DNA from: an uncultured Oscillospiraceae bacterium
Lineage (GTDB): Bacteria; Bacillota; Clostridia; Oscillospirales; Oscillospiraceae
Length of the DNA: 8,914 nt
Reading direction: 5' to 3'
NCBI GenBank assembly: GCA_900752445.1
Contig: CAADVN010000271.1
Span: 1 to 8,914 of the forward strand
Part shown: piece after piece, positions 1 through 6,820 of the stretch
Layout of the letters: each line of letters begins with the position of its first letter
How positions within the stretch are numbered: the stretch's first letter is position 1
Translations under genes and position numbers: made by a program
Notes under the pieces: model-generated
What the model saw: the letters and a program-made list of their open reading frames with translations, nothing else
What the model was told of the DNA's origin: nothing
The model's database searches: none

Positions 1-2307
1 AAAAACCGGAAAACCACCGCCCCAGCCGGTAAAAAACCGGTGGAGGAGGCAGGCGCGCAGACAAGAGTCACGGAGGAAAGGGGCGGGCCCGGCAAGGGCC
101 GAACCATATTGGGCCTGGTGCTGGCACTGATAGCTGTGGCGGGCATGATCGCGCTCATCCTGCTGCCCCAGGACAGAAGCGAGCCGGAGGCCCAGACTCC
201 GCCCATACAGACCGAGTGGACGGGCGTTGACAGGGACGAGCTCTTTGCCGGCGCAGCCGTGGCTATGGACTCGGAAGGCCTGCTCGCCCTGCTCGCCGAC
301 GAGAACTGCACGGCGGTGGTGCTCGGCGACAACATCTGGGTTTCCGGCGAGCTGTCAGAACTCCGCAAGCCCCTGCTGGTGGACGAGGGCGTCTCTTTAT
401 CATCTGCCTCGTGCCTGACCCTGGGCGAGGGCGGCCTGCTATGGGTCGAGGGCTTGGTCGACAGTTTGCTGAACATCGAAGAGGGCCAGCTGGTGGTGAG
501 CGGCGACGGCATCATCATGGGCAGCCTGCTGCAGCTCAACAGCCTCGGCCTGGTACAGGCTGGCGGTACTCTCGATTGCAGCTATCACTACCTGCCCGAG
601 GACCTGCTTTTTGAAGAGGCGGTGAGCGTGTCCACCAGCAAGGCGCTGGAAACCGCCTGCGCCGACCCGCAGGTCAAGGCCATACGCATAGACGGCAGCG
701 TCTGCGTCACGGGCATGCTGGATGTCAGGGTTCCTCTGCTGGTGTCCGATGGCTCCAGGCTCTATTCCCAGGATGAGAACAGCCGCCTCAACGTCTTCAG
801 CAGCGCCGTGGTGAACTACGGCAGCCTGGACTGCAACTTCTGGTTCGACACAGACAATGCCTTGCTGCTCAACCGCGGCACCTGCTCTACGGCAGACGGG
901 CTCTGGCTCTCAGGCCCGGGCGGCACAGGAAGCGCCGTGTTGAACTTCGGCAACATGAGCTTCAATAACTACAATGCCGTGTGGGGTGGATTCTATAACT
1001 TCAACACCGTCTCAGTGGAGCACGTCAACGAGTACGACCTGCTGGGCATCTACTCCGATTGCTTCTACAACTGCGGCAGCCTGACTATCTACGGCGGCGC
1101 CGAAGCGCAGGTTTCCGGCTACTTCAGTAACTCGGGCAGCATCAACTGCGACGGGACGCTGAAGAATACTGGCACCATCTACTCGTCGGACGGCGAGATC
1201 ATTGTGACGTCCGCCGGGTTTTTGGAGAACACCGGCGTCCTGGACTTCTACGACGGCCACAGCCTCACCATAGAGGAAGGCGGCGAGCTGCGCAGCGTAG
1301 ACGGCGTGCTGCTGCGGCGTATGGACTACGGAGTGCTGAACGGCAGTGTGAACGGCAAGGTCTGGGAAGTGGACTTTATGTCCGTGGACAATACGGAGCC
1401 CACCCTGGTCTCGACGGAAGAGGAGCTCATGGCCGCGCTGGCGGACGAGAACACGGCCTGCGTGCGGATAGAAAGCAAGCTGAACGTCAGCGGAGACCTG
1501 CGGGTGACCCGGCCCCTCTATGTGTACCATGGCGGCAGCCTGGTGATGCCCGAGGGCGCGACCCTGACGGTGGACGGCACGATCTTCGTCGTGAACGGCA
1601 GCCTGACCTGCGACGCGATGGAGCTCAAGAACGGCGCCATGACCGAGGTCATCGGCTGGGTGGAAGCCTATGGCGAGGGCGCAAGCCTGACGGCCGACGG
1701 CCAGTCCTGGTTCTACTCGCGCTATAACGAAATACAGGTGTGCGATATAAGTTTGTCGGGCGGGTCCCTGGCGGTCTACGAGAGCGCATATTCGGATAAG
1801 CTCAGGAGCGTGAGCGCCATGCAGGACAGCAGCCTGGTGTTGGGCAGCGATACCAACTCTGACGAGCTGAGCATCACGGCGGACAACTCGCTTATATTGC
1901 AGTTTGCACAGTATGAACTGGGCGGCAGCTCGAAGATCGAGCTCAGCAACGGCTCCATCTACTGGGTGGAGGGCGTCCTGAACATGGACGGCGGCAGCAT
2001 ATCGACCAGGAGCGGCGCCTTCCTGAACGTCAACAACGGCGGCTTTACCCTCGGCAGCGACGCGAGCTTCACGAACAACGGCTTCTTCATGACCATGAAC
2101 TACCCCGACGTGCTGCCCATCAGCATCAAGGGCGAGCTCGTCAACAACAACGCGGTGTACATAAGCCACATGCTGGAAGTCAGCGGCAGGTTCGTCAACA
2201 ATGGCCAGATCTACTCGGCCTACGACCCGCTTGAGGACGCGGTACAGTGCATCGGCGGCGCACAGATAGAGGGCAGCAGCCTGATCCGGCCATACCCTGA
2301 TAACTGA
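1..2307 (+). CDS. Membrane-anchored beta-helix-like repeat protein, 5' partial
   Basis: The reading frame is open from base 1 (Lys/Arg/Pro-rich residues precede a GTG at 40), so the true start most likely lies upstream; 768 codons are visible. Numbering from base 1, a basic N-terminus is followed by one hydrophobic span at about residues 34-55. That predicts a cytoplasmic N-terminus and a large exported C-terminal part. The rest is rich in Gly, Asn, Ser and short beta-strand-like units (GSL, GTL, NGS, NNG), as in right-handed beta-helix surface proteins. Three related modules begin near residues 87, 208 and 470. Each starts with a helix-like stretch ending in Ala-Asp or similar, then a strand, a V-S/T-G-x-L motif and R/K-x-P-L-x-V. 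There is no catalytic motif, LPXTG-type anchor or signal-peptidase site that I recognise. The protein carries 14 Cys, many for an exported protein of a Gram-positive. It could be an adhesin, envelope structural protein or glycan-binding protein. The CDS is sure; the function is unknown. Confidence 0.88.
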   Translation, partial: KNRKTTAPAGKKPVEEAGAQTRVTEERGGPGKGRTILGLVLALIAVAGMIALILLPQDRSEPEAQTPPIQTEWTGVDRDELFAGAAVAMDSEGLLALLADENCTAVVLGDNIWVSGELSELRKPLLVDEGVSLSSASCLTLGEGGLLWVEGLVDSLLNIEEGQLVVSGDGIIMGSLLQLNSLGLVQAGGTLDCSYHYLPEDLLFEEAVSVSTSKALETACADPQVKAIRIDGSVCVTGMLDVRVPLLVSDGSRLYSQDENSRLNVFSSAVVNYGSLDCNFWFDTDNALLLNRGTCSTADGLWLSGPGGTGSAVLNFGNMSFNNYNAVWGGFYNFNTVSVEHVNEYDLLGIYSDCFYNCGSLTIYGGAEAQVSGYFSNSGSINCDGTLKNTGTIYSSDGEIIVTSAGFLENTGVLDFYDGHSLTIEEGGELRSVDGVLLRRMDYGVLNGSVNGKVWEVDFMSVDNTEPTLVSTEEELMAALADENTACVRIESKLNVSGDLRVTRPLYVYHGGSLVMPEGATLTVDGTIFVVNGSLTCDAMELKNGAMTEVIGWVEAYGEGASLTADGQSWFYSRYNEIQVCDISLSGGSLAVYESAYSDKLRSVSAMQDSSLVLGSDTNSDELSITADNSLILQFAQYELGGSSKIELSNGSIYWVEGVLNMDGGSISTRSGAFLNVNNGGFTLGSDASFTNNGFFMTMNYPDVLPISIKGELVNNNAVYISHMLEVSGRFVNNGQIYSAYDPLEDAVQCIGGAQIEGSSLIRPYPDN

Positions 2308-2323
2308 GAATAAAAGACAAAGA

Positions 2324-2351
2324 GAGCCCCGGGAGCATTTTCCCGGGGCTC
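2324..2351. terminator. Bidirectional hairpin terminator between convergent genes
   Basis: Perfect 11-bp stem GAGCCCCGGGA (2324-2334) and TCCCGGGGCTC (2341-2351) with a 6-base loop. It lies 16 bases after the plus-strand stop codon and 12 bases after the minus-strand stop codon. The 3' flank is only weakly T-rich on the plus strand (GGTTTAAT). On the minus strand it is better (TCTCTTTGTCTTTTA), so termination is probably more efficient for the minus-strand gene. Confidence 0.85.
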
Positions 2352-2363
2352 GGTTTAATGCGT

Positions 2364-3458
2364 TCAGCTTGCGAACATGTGCTCTATGACCTTTTCCATG
2401 CGCTCGCTCATGGACTCATCTGTGGCAGTGACGGCGTAGAGTATGAGCCAGTCCGTGGCGTTTCTGGGGTCTAGCAGGGGCATGCCGCAGTCGGTGAGGA
2501 TGGCGTTGAGCGCGAACCAGTGGTCGTCCAGGCGCTCACGCGGGCTGAGGTAGTCCTCATCCGTCTCACAGTATTCGCCGTCGATGACGTTTTCCGTGAT
2601 GACGTAAAGCAGGAGCAGCAGTTTGCGGGGCACGTCCAGCTTGCGGCTGCGGATGTTTTTGAGCGCCGTGGTGTTGGGCCAATTGGTCTTTATAAGGCGC
2701 TGGACCACGCTGTAGCCGCATTTGCTCCGGCTCGAGGGCATGTGCATGGAGAAATAGAGCTCCATGATGGCATCCATGGAGTAGTCGGGCTCCTCAAGGC
2801 CGGTCCAGGCCGGCACGGGATGTATGAGCTTATCGAGGTAGCGCCTGAAATACTCGTAGGCCCGCAGATGCAGCGCGCCGAAGCGGTCAAGGTTCGCCAC
2901 GTAGCAATCGCGCAGCTCCTTGGTCGAGTGCACCTGCAAGAATAAGCTCTGAAGCTCGCGCGTGAGGTGGACGGATGGCCGCTCCGGCAGGCTGTCGAAC
3001 CTGGGCATCTCGGGCAGGGAGCCGAAGAAGTCGCGGGCCTCTGCGTAGCCGCGGCCTGTGCGAAGGAACCAGGCATAGACCACGTCGCGCCCGTTGCGAT
3101 AGTGCAGGCCGTAGTCGGTGCAGACGCCGAGCAGGCGGTTGGCCTGGGCCTCGGACAGGCCCAGCGCAAATGCTATCCTGAAAATGTCCTCGCGCCGCGT
3201 CGGCTTAGAATGCCCGCTCACCCAGTTGCGGATGGTCCTTCCGACGTTGTCCGGGTTTGAGCCTGGTTCGGCTTCGACTATGGCGGCGGTGAGCCGTGCC
3301 TGAAGGTCCCTGCCCGGATACAGTTCCCTGAGCACCTCGTCAAAGCTCCGGAGCCGGACTCCATCCTGCAAATACTTTGCTGCGACAGCCGGGGTCATCT
3401 CACCCGAACTGAGACGCTCATATTCATTTTCCGAAAGCAGCGTCAACTCAAGACTCAC
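2364..3458 (-). CDS. Uncharacterised protein with putative HTH-like segment
   Basis: This gene encodes 364 residues of unknown function. The GTG start at 3458 is the first possible in-frame start, because an in-frame TGA lies just upstream; a GAGG Shine-Dalgarno sits 10 bases before it. Residues about 70-110 (NVGRTIRNWVSGHSKP, then a helix ending in LGLSEAQANRLL) look like a helix-turn-helix of the Xre/lambda-repressor type followed by the next helix. The preceding region (20-60) is helical and charged. The remaining 250 residues are mostly helical with conserved-looking aromatic and basic patches (YEYFRRYLDKLIHP, 201-214; ALKNIRSRKLDVPRKLLLLL, 265-284). No enzymatic motif, membrane span or nuclease signature is visible. 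I recall similar proteins in gut Clostridia but cannot name a function. It is convergent with the beta-helix gene and divergent from the PEP-binding gene. A DNA-binding regulator is the working guess and is not shown. Confidence 0.87.
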   Translation of the reverse strand: MSLELTLLSENEYERLSSGEMTPAVAAKYLQDGVRLRSFDEVLRELYPGRDLQARLTAAIVEAEPGSNPDNVGRTIRNWVSGHSKPTRREDIFRIAFALGLSEAQANRLLGVCTDYGLHYRNGRDVVYAWFLRTGRGYAEARDFFGSLPEMPRFDSLPERPSVHLTRELQSLFLQVHSTKELRDCYVANLDRFGALHLRAYEYFRRYLDKLIHPVPAWTGLEEPDYSMDAIMELYFSMHMPSSRSKCGYSVVQRLIKTNWPNTTALKNIRSRKLDVPRKLLLLLYVITENVIDGEYCETDEDYLSPRERLDDHWFALNAILTDCGMPLLDPRNATDWLILYAVTATDESMSERMEKVIEHMFAS

Positions 3459-3494
3459 GGCCGTTCATCCTCACGAAACGAATATATATGCAAC

Positions 3495-3522
3495 ATTATA
3501 GCACAGGCCGCAGAACTTTCAA
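3495..3522 (-). promoter_or_regulatory. SigA-type promoter of the HTH-like gene
   Basis: On the minus strand TTGAAA (3517-3522) is separated by 16 bases from a perfect TATAAT (3495-3500). The -10 is preceded by TGC, which gives an extended -10 element. The predicted transcript starts near 3488, leaving about 30 bases of leader including the GAGG Shine-Dalgarno. This is one of the strongest promoter matches in the window. Confidence 0.75.
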
Positions 3523-3532
3523 CACTTTTCCA

Positions 3533-3546
3533 TGCCCGGGCGGGCA
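3533..3546. promoter_or_regulatory. Palindrome in divergent promoter region, candidate operator
   Basis: Dyad TGCCCG-GG-CGGGCA, with 6-bp arms and a 2-base centre, lies 11 bases upstream of the -35 box of the minus-strand promoter and about 55 bases upstream of the candidate plus-strand promoter. Its position suits an operator for a dimeric regulator. A GC-rich palindrome can also occur by chance in this DNA, so the call is tentative. Confidence 0.3.
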
Positions 3547-3554
3547 GCTCAGAA

Positions 3555-3583
3555 AAAAATGTGCGTCAGGGATGAAAAATGTG
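3555..3583 (+). repeat. Two direct copies of AAAAATGTG, 20 bp apart
   Basis: AAAAATGTG occurs at 3555-3563 and again at 3575-3583, exactly 20 bp start to start, or close to two helical turns. The pair lies immediately upstream of the candidate promoter of the PEP-binding gene. It could be a tandem activator or repressor site; chance is possible because the copies are short. Confidence 0.35.
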
Positions 3584-3601
3584 GTGAATTTGGAGATGAT
3601 G

Positions 3602-3612
3602 TATAGTAGAAT
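3602..3612 (+). promoter_or_regulatory. Candidate -10 region for the PEP-binding gene
   Basis: Overlapping -10-like hexamers TATAGT (3602-3607) and TAGAAT (3607-3612) lie just ahead of the gene. No good -35 is present at the right distance; GTGAAT at 3584-3589 is the best partner for the second hexamer. The predicted transcript start (about 3614-3619) would fall within a few bases of the ATG at 3624, which favours translation from the downstream start at 3645. An activator may be needed. Confidence 0.4.
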
Positions 3613-3629
3613 AGGGGAAAGTAATGCTT

Positions 3630-3636
3630 GAGGAGG
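3630..3636 (+). promoter_or_regulatory. Ribosome binding site GAGGAGG deciding the start at 3645
   Basis: GAGGAGG at 3630-3636 is the strongest Shine-Dalgarno match near this gene. It lies 8 bases before a GTG at 3645 but only 2 bases before an ATG at 3639, and it is inside the ORF if the ATG at 3624 is used. It therefore supports GTG 3645 as the start. Confidence 0.6.
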
Positions 3637-3644
3637 CGATGGTC

Positions 3645-6215
3645 GTGGCGTTTGAGAGGATACCGAGCGGCTACCCGGGTGTGGATGAGGTATTTGACTA
3701 TATCCGCATGGGCGACAACGTGGTCTGGCAGGTGTCTGAGCTCGAGGAATACCGCATCTTTGCAGAGGCCTTCGCGCGGCAGGCTCTCAAGGACGGCAGG
3801 AACCTCATCTACATGCACTATGCCAGGCACGAGAAGCTCTTCAGCCCTCAGCCGGGCCTCAAGGTCTTTGAGTTCGACCCGATGCAGGGCTTTGAGCCCT
3901 TCACAGTGGATATTTATAACAGGATAACTGAGGAGGGGCCGGACGCGTTCTATATCTTCGACTGCCTTTCGGAGCTGCAGGTCGCCTGGCACACGGACCA
4001 GATGATGGGCAACTTTTTCCGCGTCACCTGTCCCTATCTGTATGAGCTGAACACGGTGGCGTATTTCCCGCTCCTGCGCGGCCGGCACTCGTTTGAGACG
4101 ACAGCCAGCATCAGGGACACGACGCAGGTGCTGATAGACGTCTACATGAGCGACAGCGCGGTGTATATACACACGCTCAAGGCCATGGACAGGGAATCGG
4201 TGAACATCTATCTGCCGCACGTGAGCCGCAGCGGCGGGCCCTTCAGGCCGCTGGACGGCGGCGTGGCGCTCAGCCGCTATTACAAGCTTCTGGACGACCT
4301 GTCGGCCTACACGCAGGACCAGAACCTCGACAGCCATGACCGCTTTTTTGCCATGGCGAAGCTGGAGTTCGGCCGCGGCAAGTTCAGGGACGCGACTGAA
4401 CGCAAGATAATAGAGAGCATGATGTCCAAGGACCCGCACGTACAGCGGCTCATACACCAGCTCTTCGAGCCCAAGGACTACTTCACGCTGCGCGACAGGA
4501 TGATAGGCTCGGGCGCTATAGGCGGCAAGGCCTGCGGCATGCTGCTGGCCCGGAAGATAGCCGAGGTCTGCCTGCCTGAGTTCCGTGAGCATACCGAGCC
4601 GCACGACTCGTTCTATATAGGCTCCGACGTGTTCTATACGTATATCGTCAGCAACAACTGCTGGCGTGCGAGGATAGAGCAGAGGACGGACGAGGGCTAT
4701 TTTTCCAAGGCCGAGGAGCTCAAGCAGGCTCTGCTCTCGGGCAGCTTCCCGGAGAACATACGCGAGCAGTTCAAGGCCATGCTGAGCTATTATGGCCAGA
4801 GCCCGATAATCGTGCGGTCGTCGAGCTTTTTGGAGGACGGTTTCGGCAACGCCTTCGCGGGCAAGTATGAGTCGGTGTTCTGCGTGAATTTCGGCCCGCT
4901 GGAGAAGCGGCTGCAAGCTTTTGAAGACGCGGTGCGGCAGGTGTACGCGAGCACGATGGACATATCTGCTCTGGAGTACAGGCTCCAGCGCGGGCTTGAG
5001 AAGAAGGACGAGCAGATGTCGATACTCGTCCAGCGCGTGTCCGGCTCCTGGGCTGGGCCGTACTATCTGCCGGGCGCGGCGGGCGTGGGCTACAGCCGCT
5101 GCCTGTACAAGACGAGCCAGGACGCCGACCCGACGGCGGGCATGCTGCGCCTGGTCGTCGGCCTCGGCACCAAGGCCGTGGACAGGACGGAGGACGACTA
5201 TCCCATACTCGTGAACCTTGACCGGCCTGCTGCAACGACGCTCACGAGCGTCGCGGAACGGCACAGGTTCTCGCAGCACAACGTGGACGTCATAGACAGG
5301 GAGCGCCAGTGCTTCAGGAGCGTCCGTGTGGACGAGATGCACAGCTATCTGCCGGACTGGTTCCATGACCTCATGTTCGAGCGCGACTACGAGGCGGAGG
5401 CCTCGCTGCGCGAGATAGGTATCAGGGAGGAGGTCTGGTTCATAAGCTGCCGCGGGCTGCTGAAGGACACAAAGTTCCCGCATATCATGCAGGCGCTGCT
5501 CAAGACGCTGGAGAACGTGTACGGCACGCCGGTGGATATAGAGTACGCGGTGAATACCGAGGACGGCGATTTCGTCATCAACATCCTGCAGTGCCGGCCG
5601 CTGTATGTGGGCCAGCCTGGCGGCAACGTGGTGCTGCCGGAGCTGCCTGAGGAGGACGTGTTCTTCAAGCTGGACGACTCGTCGATGGGCATGTCCTCGG
5701 TGACGGACATCGACGTCGTTGTGGAGATAGACGCGAAGGAGTATTACGAATTCCCCTACGCGCGCAAGAAGATGGCGGCCACGGCGGTGGGGCTCATAAA
5801 CCGGTACTACAAGGGCAAGGACAAGAAGCTGCTGCTGCTCGCGCCGGGGCGGCTGGGCACCAGCTCTCCGGAGCTTGGCGTGCCGTGCAGCTTTGCGGAC
5901 ATCTCGGGCTTTGCCGGGGTCTGCGAGGTCTCGGACGACCGGGCGGGCTACATGCCGGAGCTCAGCTACGGCAGCCACATGTTCCAGGACCTTGTCGAGG
6001 CGGAGATCTTCTATTGTGCCATCTGGAACGATAAGCGCACGCTAAGGTATGACCCGGAGCTGCTCGCGGGCCTGCCGAACAAGTTCTCAGAGATATGCCC
6101 GAACATGCCGGAGCTGGCCGGTATGTTCCGCGTCACGGAGCCCGAGGGCCTCTGCTGCTGGCTGGACGCTGTGGAGAACAAGGCGGTCTGTGGATACAAG
6201 AGGCTTGCAAAATAG
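3645..6215 (+). CDS. PEP/pyruvate-binding ATP-grasp protein with KaiC-like N-domain
   Basis: This gene encodes 856 residues from GTG 3645 (863 if ATG 3624 is used); numbering is from the GTG. Residues 3-200 resemble a KaiC/RadA-type RecA fold. They open with FERIPSGYPGVDEVFDY, continue with GDNVVWQV where the first ATPase strand should be, and have a Walker-B-like strand FYIFDCLSEL at about 102-111. The P-loop GKT expected after the first strand is absent, so this half is probably not an ATPase. Residues about 285-655 are the PEP synthase/PPDK ATP-binding domain: GGKACGM (K295), VRSSSFLED (R391), FAGKYES, DIEY (E633) and LQCRP (Q649, R651). The phosphohistidine swivel domain and PEP-binding TIM barrel of true PPDK/PEP synthase are missing. 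Instead there is a C-terminal domain with PGRLGTSSPELGVP (734-747) and YGSHMFQDL (His778), which I recall in other PEP-binding-domain proteins. The substrate is unknown; it is probably cytosolic. The family call is firm and the function open. Confidence 0.9.
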   Translation: MAFERIPSGYPGVDEVFDYIRMGDNVVWQVSELEEYRIFAEAFARQALKDGRNLIYMHYARHEKLFSPQPGLKVFEFDPMQGFEPFTVDIYNRITEEGPDAFYIFDCLSELQVAWHTDQMMGNFFRVTCPYLYELNTVAYFPLLRGRHSFETTASIRDTTQVLIDVYMSDSAVYIHTLKAMDRESVNIYLPHVSRSGGPFRPLDGGVALSRYYKLLDDLSAYTQDQNLDSHDRFFAMAKLEFGRGKFRDATERKIIESMMSKDPHVQRLIHQLFEPKDYFTLRDRMIGSGAIGGKACGMLLARKIAEVCLPEFREHTEPHDSFYIGSDVFYTYIVSNNCWRARIEQRTDEGYFSKAEELKQALLSGSFPENIREQFKAMLSYYGQSPIIVRSSSFLEDGFGNAFAGKYESVFCVNFGPLEKRLQAFEDAVRQVYASTMDISALEYRLQRGLEKKDEQMSILVQRVSGSWAGPYYLPGAAGVGYSRCLYKTSQDADPTAGMLRLVVGLGTKAVDRTEDDYPILVNLDRPAATTLTSVAERHRFSQHNVDVIDRERQCFRSVRVDEMHSYLPDWFHDLMFERDYEAEASLREIGIREEVWFISCRGLLKDTKFPHIMQALLKTLENVYGTPVDIEYAVNTEDGDFVINILQCRPLYVGQPGGNVVLPELPEEDVFFKLDDSSMGMSSVTDIDVVVEIDAKEYYEFPYARKKMAATAVGLINRYYKGKDKKLLLLAPGRLGTSSPELGVPCSFADISGFAGVCEVSDDRAGYMPELSYGSHMFQDLVEAEIFYCAIWNDKRTLRYDPELLAGLPNKFSEICPNMPELAGMFRVTEPEGLCCWLDAVENKAVCGYKRLAK

Positions 6216-6233
6216 GGGAAACTGGCGTATAAT
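6205..6233 (+). promoter_or_regulatory. SigA-type promoter of the HD-domain gene
   Basis: TTGCAA (6205-6210), a 17-base spacer and a perfect TATAAT (6228-6233). The -35 box and part of the spacer lie inside the last codons of the upstream gene, whose stop is at 6213-6215. The predicted transcript start near 6240 gives a 26-base leader carrying the GGAGG ribosome site. Since no terminator precedes it, the HD gene can also be transcribed from upstream. Confidence 0.7.
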
Positions 6234-6252
6234 CATGCAATCAAGTCGAATT

Positions 6253-6257
6253 GGAGG
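6253..6257 (+). promoter_or_regulatory. Ribosome binding site GGAGG for the HD-domain gene
   Basis: GGAGG lies 8 bases before ATG 6266 and fixes that codon as the start. An in-frame TTG at 6251 would place the site inside the coding region and is not credible. Confidence 0.8.
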
Positions 6258-6265
6258 CAGGACAA

Positions 6266-6808
6266 ATGAGCTATATCCCCACACCTGAACAGGCTCTGGA
6301 GCTGACTAAGAGGTATAATAAGGAGCAGTTCCATATCCAGCACGCCGAGACGGTCGGCAAGGTCATGCGCTATCTTGCGGGCAAGTACGACGCGGGCAAT
6401 GAGGACTACTGGCAGGCGGTGGGGATCCTGCACGATATAGATTTTGAGCAGTGGCCGGAGGAGCACTGCAAGAAGGCGGACACGCTCCTGCGCGAGCTGG
6501 ATGTGGACGAGACGGTGGTGCATGCTGTGGTCAGCCACGGCTGGGGCATATGCAGCGACGTGGAGCCGGAGCGGTATATGGAGAAGATACTCTTCGCCAC
6601 GGACGAGCTCACGGGCCTCATCTGGGCGGCGTCCCTGATGCGACCGACGGGCTTTGAGGGCATGGACGCCAAGTCGGTGATGAAGAAATTCAAGGACAAG
6701 AAATTCGCCGCGGGCTGCTCGAGGGATATAATAGCGAAGGGCGCGGAGCTTCTGGGCATCACGATGCCTGAGCTCGCCGCGATGACGCTGGAGGCCATGA
6801 CGGCCTGA
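6266..6808 (+). CDS. HD-domain phosphohydrolase-like protein
   Basis: This gene encodes 180 residues from ATG 6266. It is a small single-domain HD-superfamily protein. The expected metal-binding pattern is visible: His26 (HAETVGKVMRYL), the His56-Asp57 doublet in GILHDIDFE, His86 and His91 in the VVHAVVSHGWG stretch, and Asp113 in FATDELTGLI. Known HD proteins hydrolyse phosphate esters such as nucleotides or act as metal-dependent phosphodiesterases; the substrate here cannot be read from the sequence. The closest relatives I recall are short uncharacterised clostridial HD hydrolases with the same layout, including HGWGICSDVEP and a C-terminal KDKKFAAG motif. There is no signal peptide or membrane span, so it is cytosolic. 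It lies 50 bases after the PEP-binding gene, has its own promoter and is followed by a strong terminator. The family assignment is firm. Confidence 0.92.
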   Translation: MSYIPTPEQALELTKRYNKEQFHIQHAETVGKVMRYLAGKYDAGNEDYWQAVGILHDIDFEQWPEEHCKKADTLLRELDVDETVVHAVVSHGWGICSDVEPERYMEKILFATDELTGLIWAASLMRPTGFEGMDAKSVMKKFKDKKFAAGCSRDIIAKGAELLGITMPELAAMTLEAMTA

Positions 6809-6820
6809 GCGGATAAATAC

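Noticed and set aside
40..42. GTG at 40 as the start of the beta-helix gene
   Set aside because: The frame is open to base 1 and the upstream residues continue the basic N-terminus. No Shine-Dalgarno precedes the GTG.
1012..2169. 385-codon open frame on the minus strand inside the beta-helix gene
   Set aside because: It has His/Ala/Val-rich shadow composition, no family motif and no ribosome site that stands out. The plus-strand frame has a membrane span and repeated modules.
3448..3468. 6-codon minus-strand ORF overlapping the GTG start of the HTH-like gene
   Set aside because: The GAGG directly abuts its ATG, too close for initiation, and the same GAGG is well spaced for GTG 3458.
3549..5978. 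809-codon open frame on the minus strand opposite the PEP-binding gene
   Set aside because: The plus-strand frame has clear PPDK motifs and a Shine-Dalgarno. The antisense product is compositionally skewed (Arg, His, Val, Leu) with no domain, which is typical of a shadow frame in GC-rich DNA.
3645..6215. Calling the PEP-binding gene ppsA or ppdK
   Set aside because: Only the ATP-grasp domain is shared. The phosphohistidine domain and PEP-binding barrel are missing.
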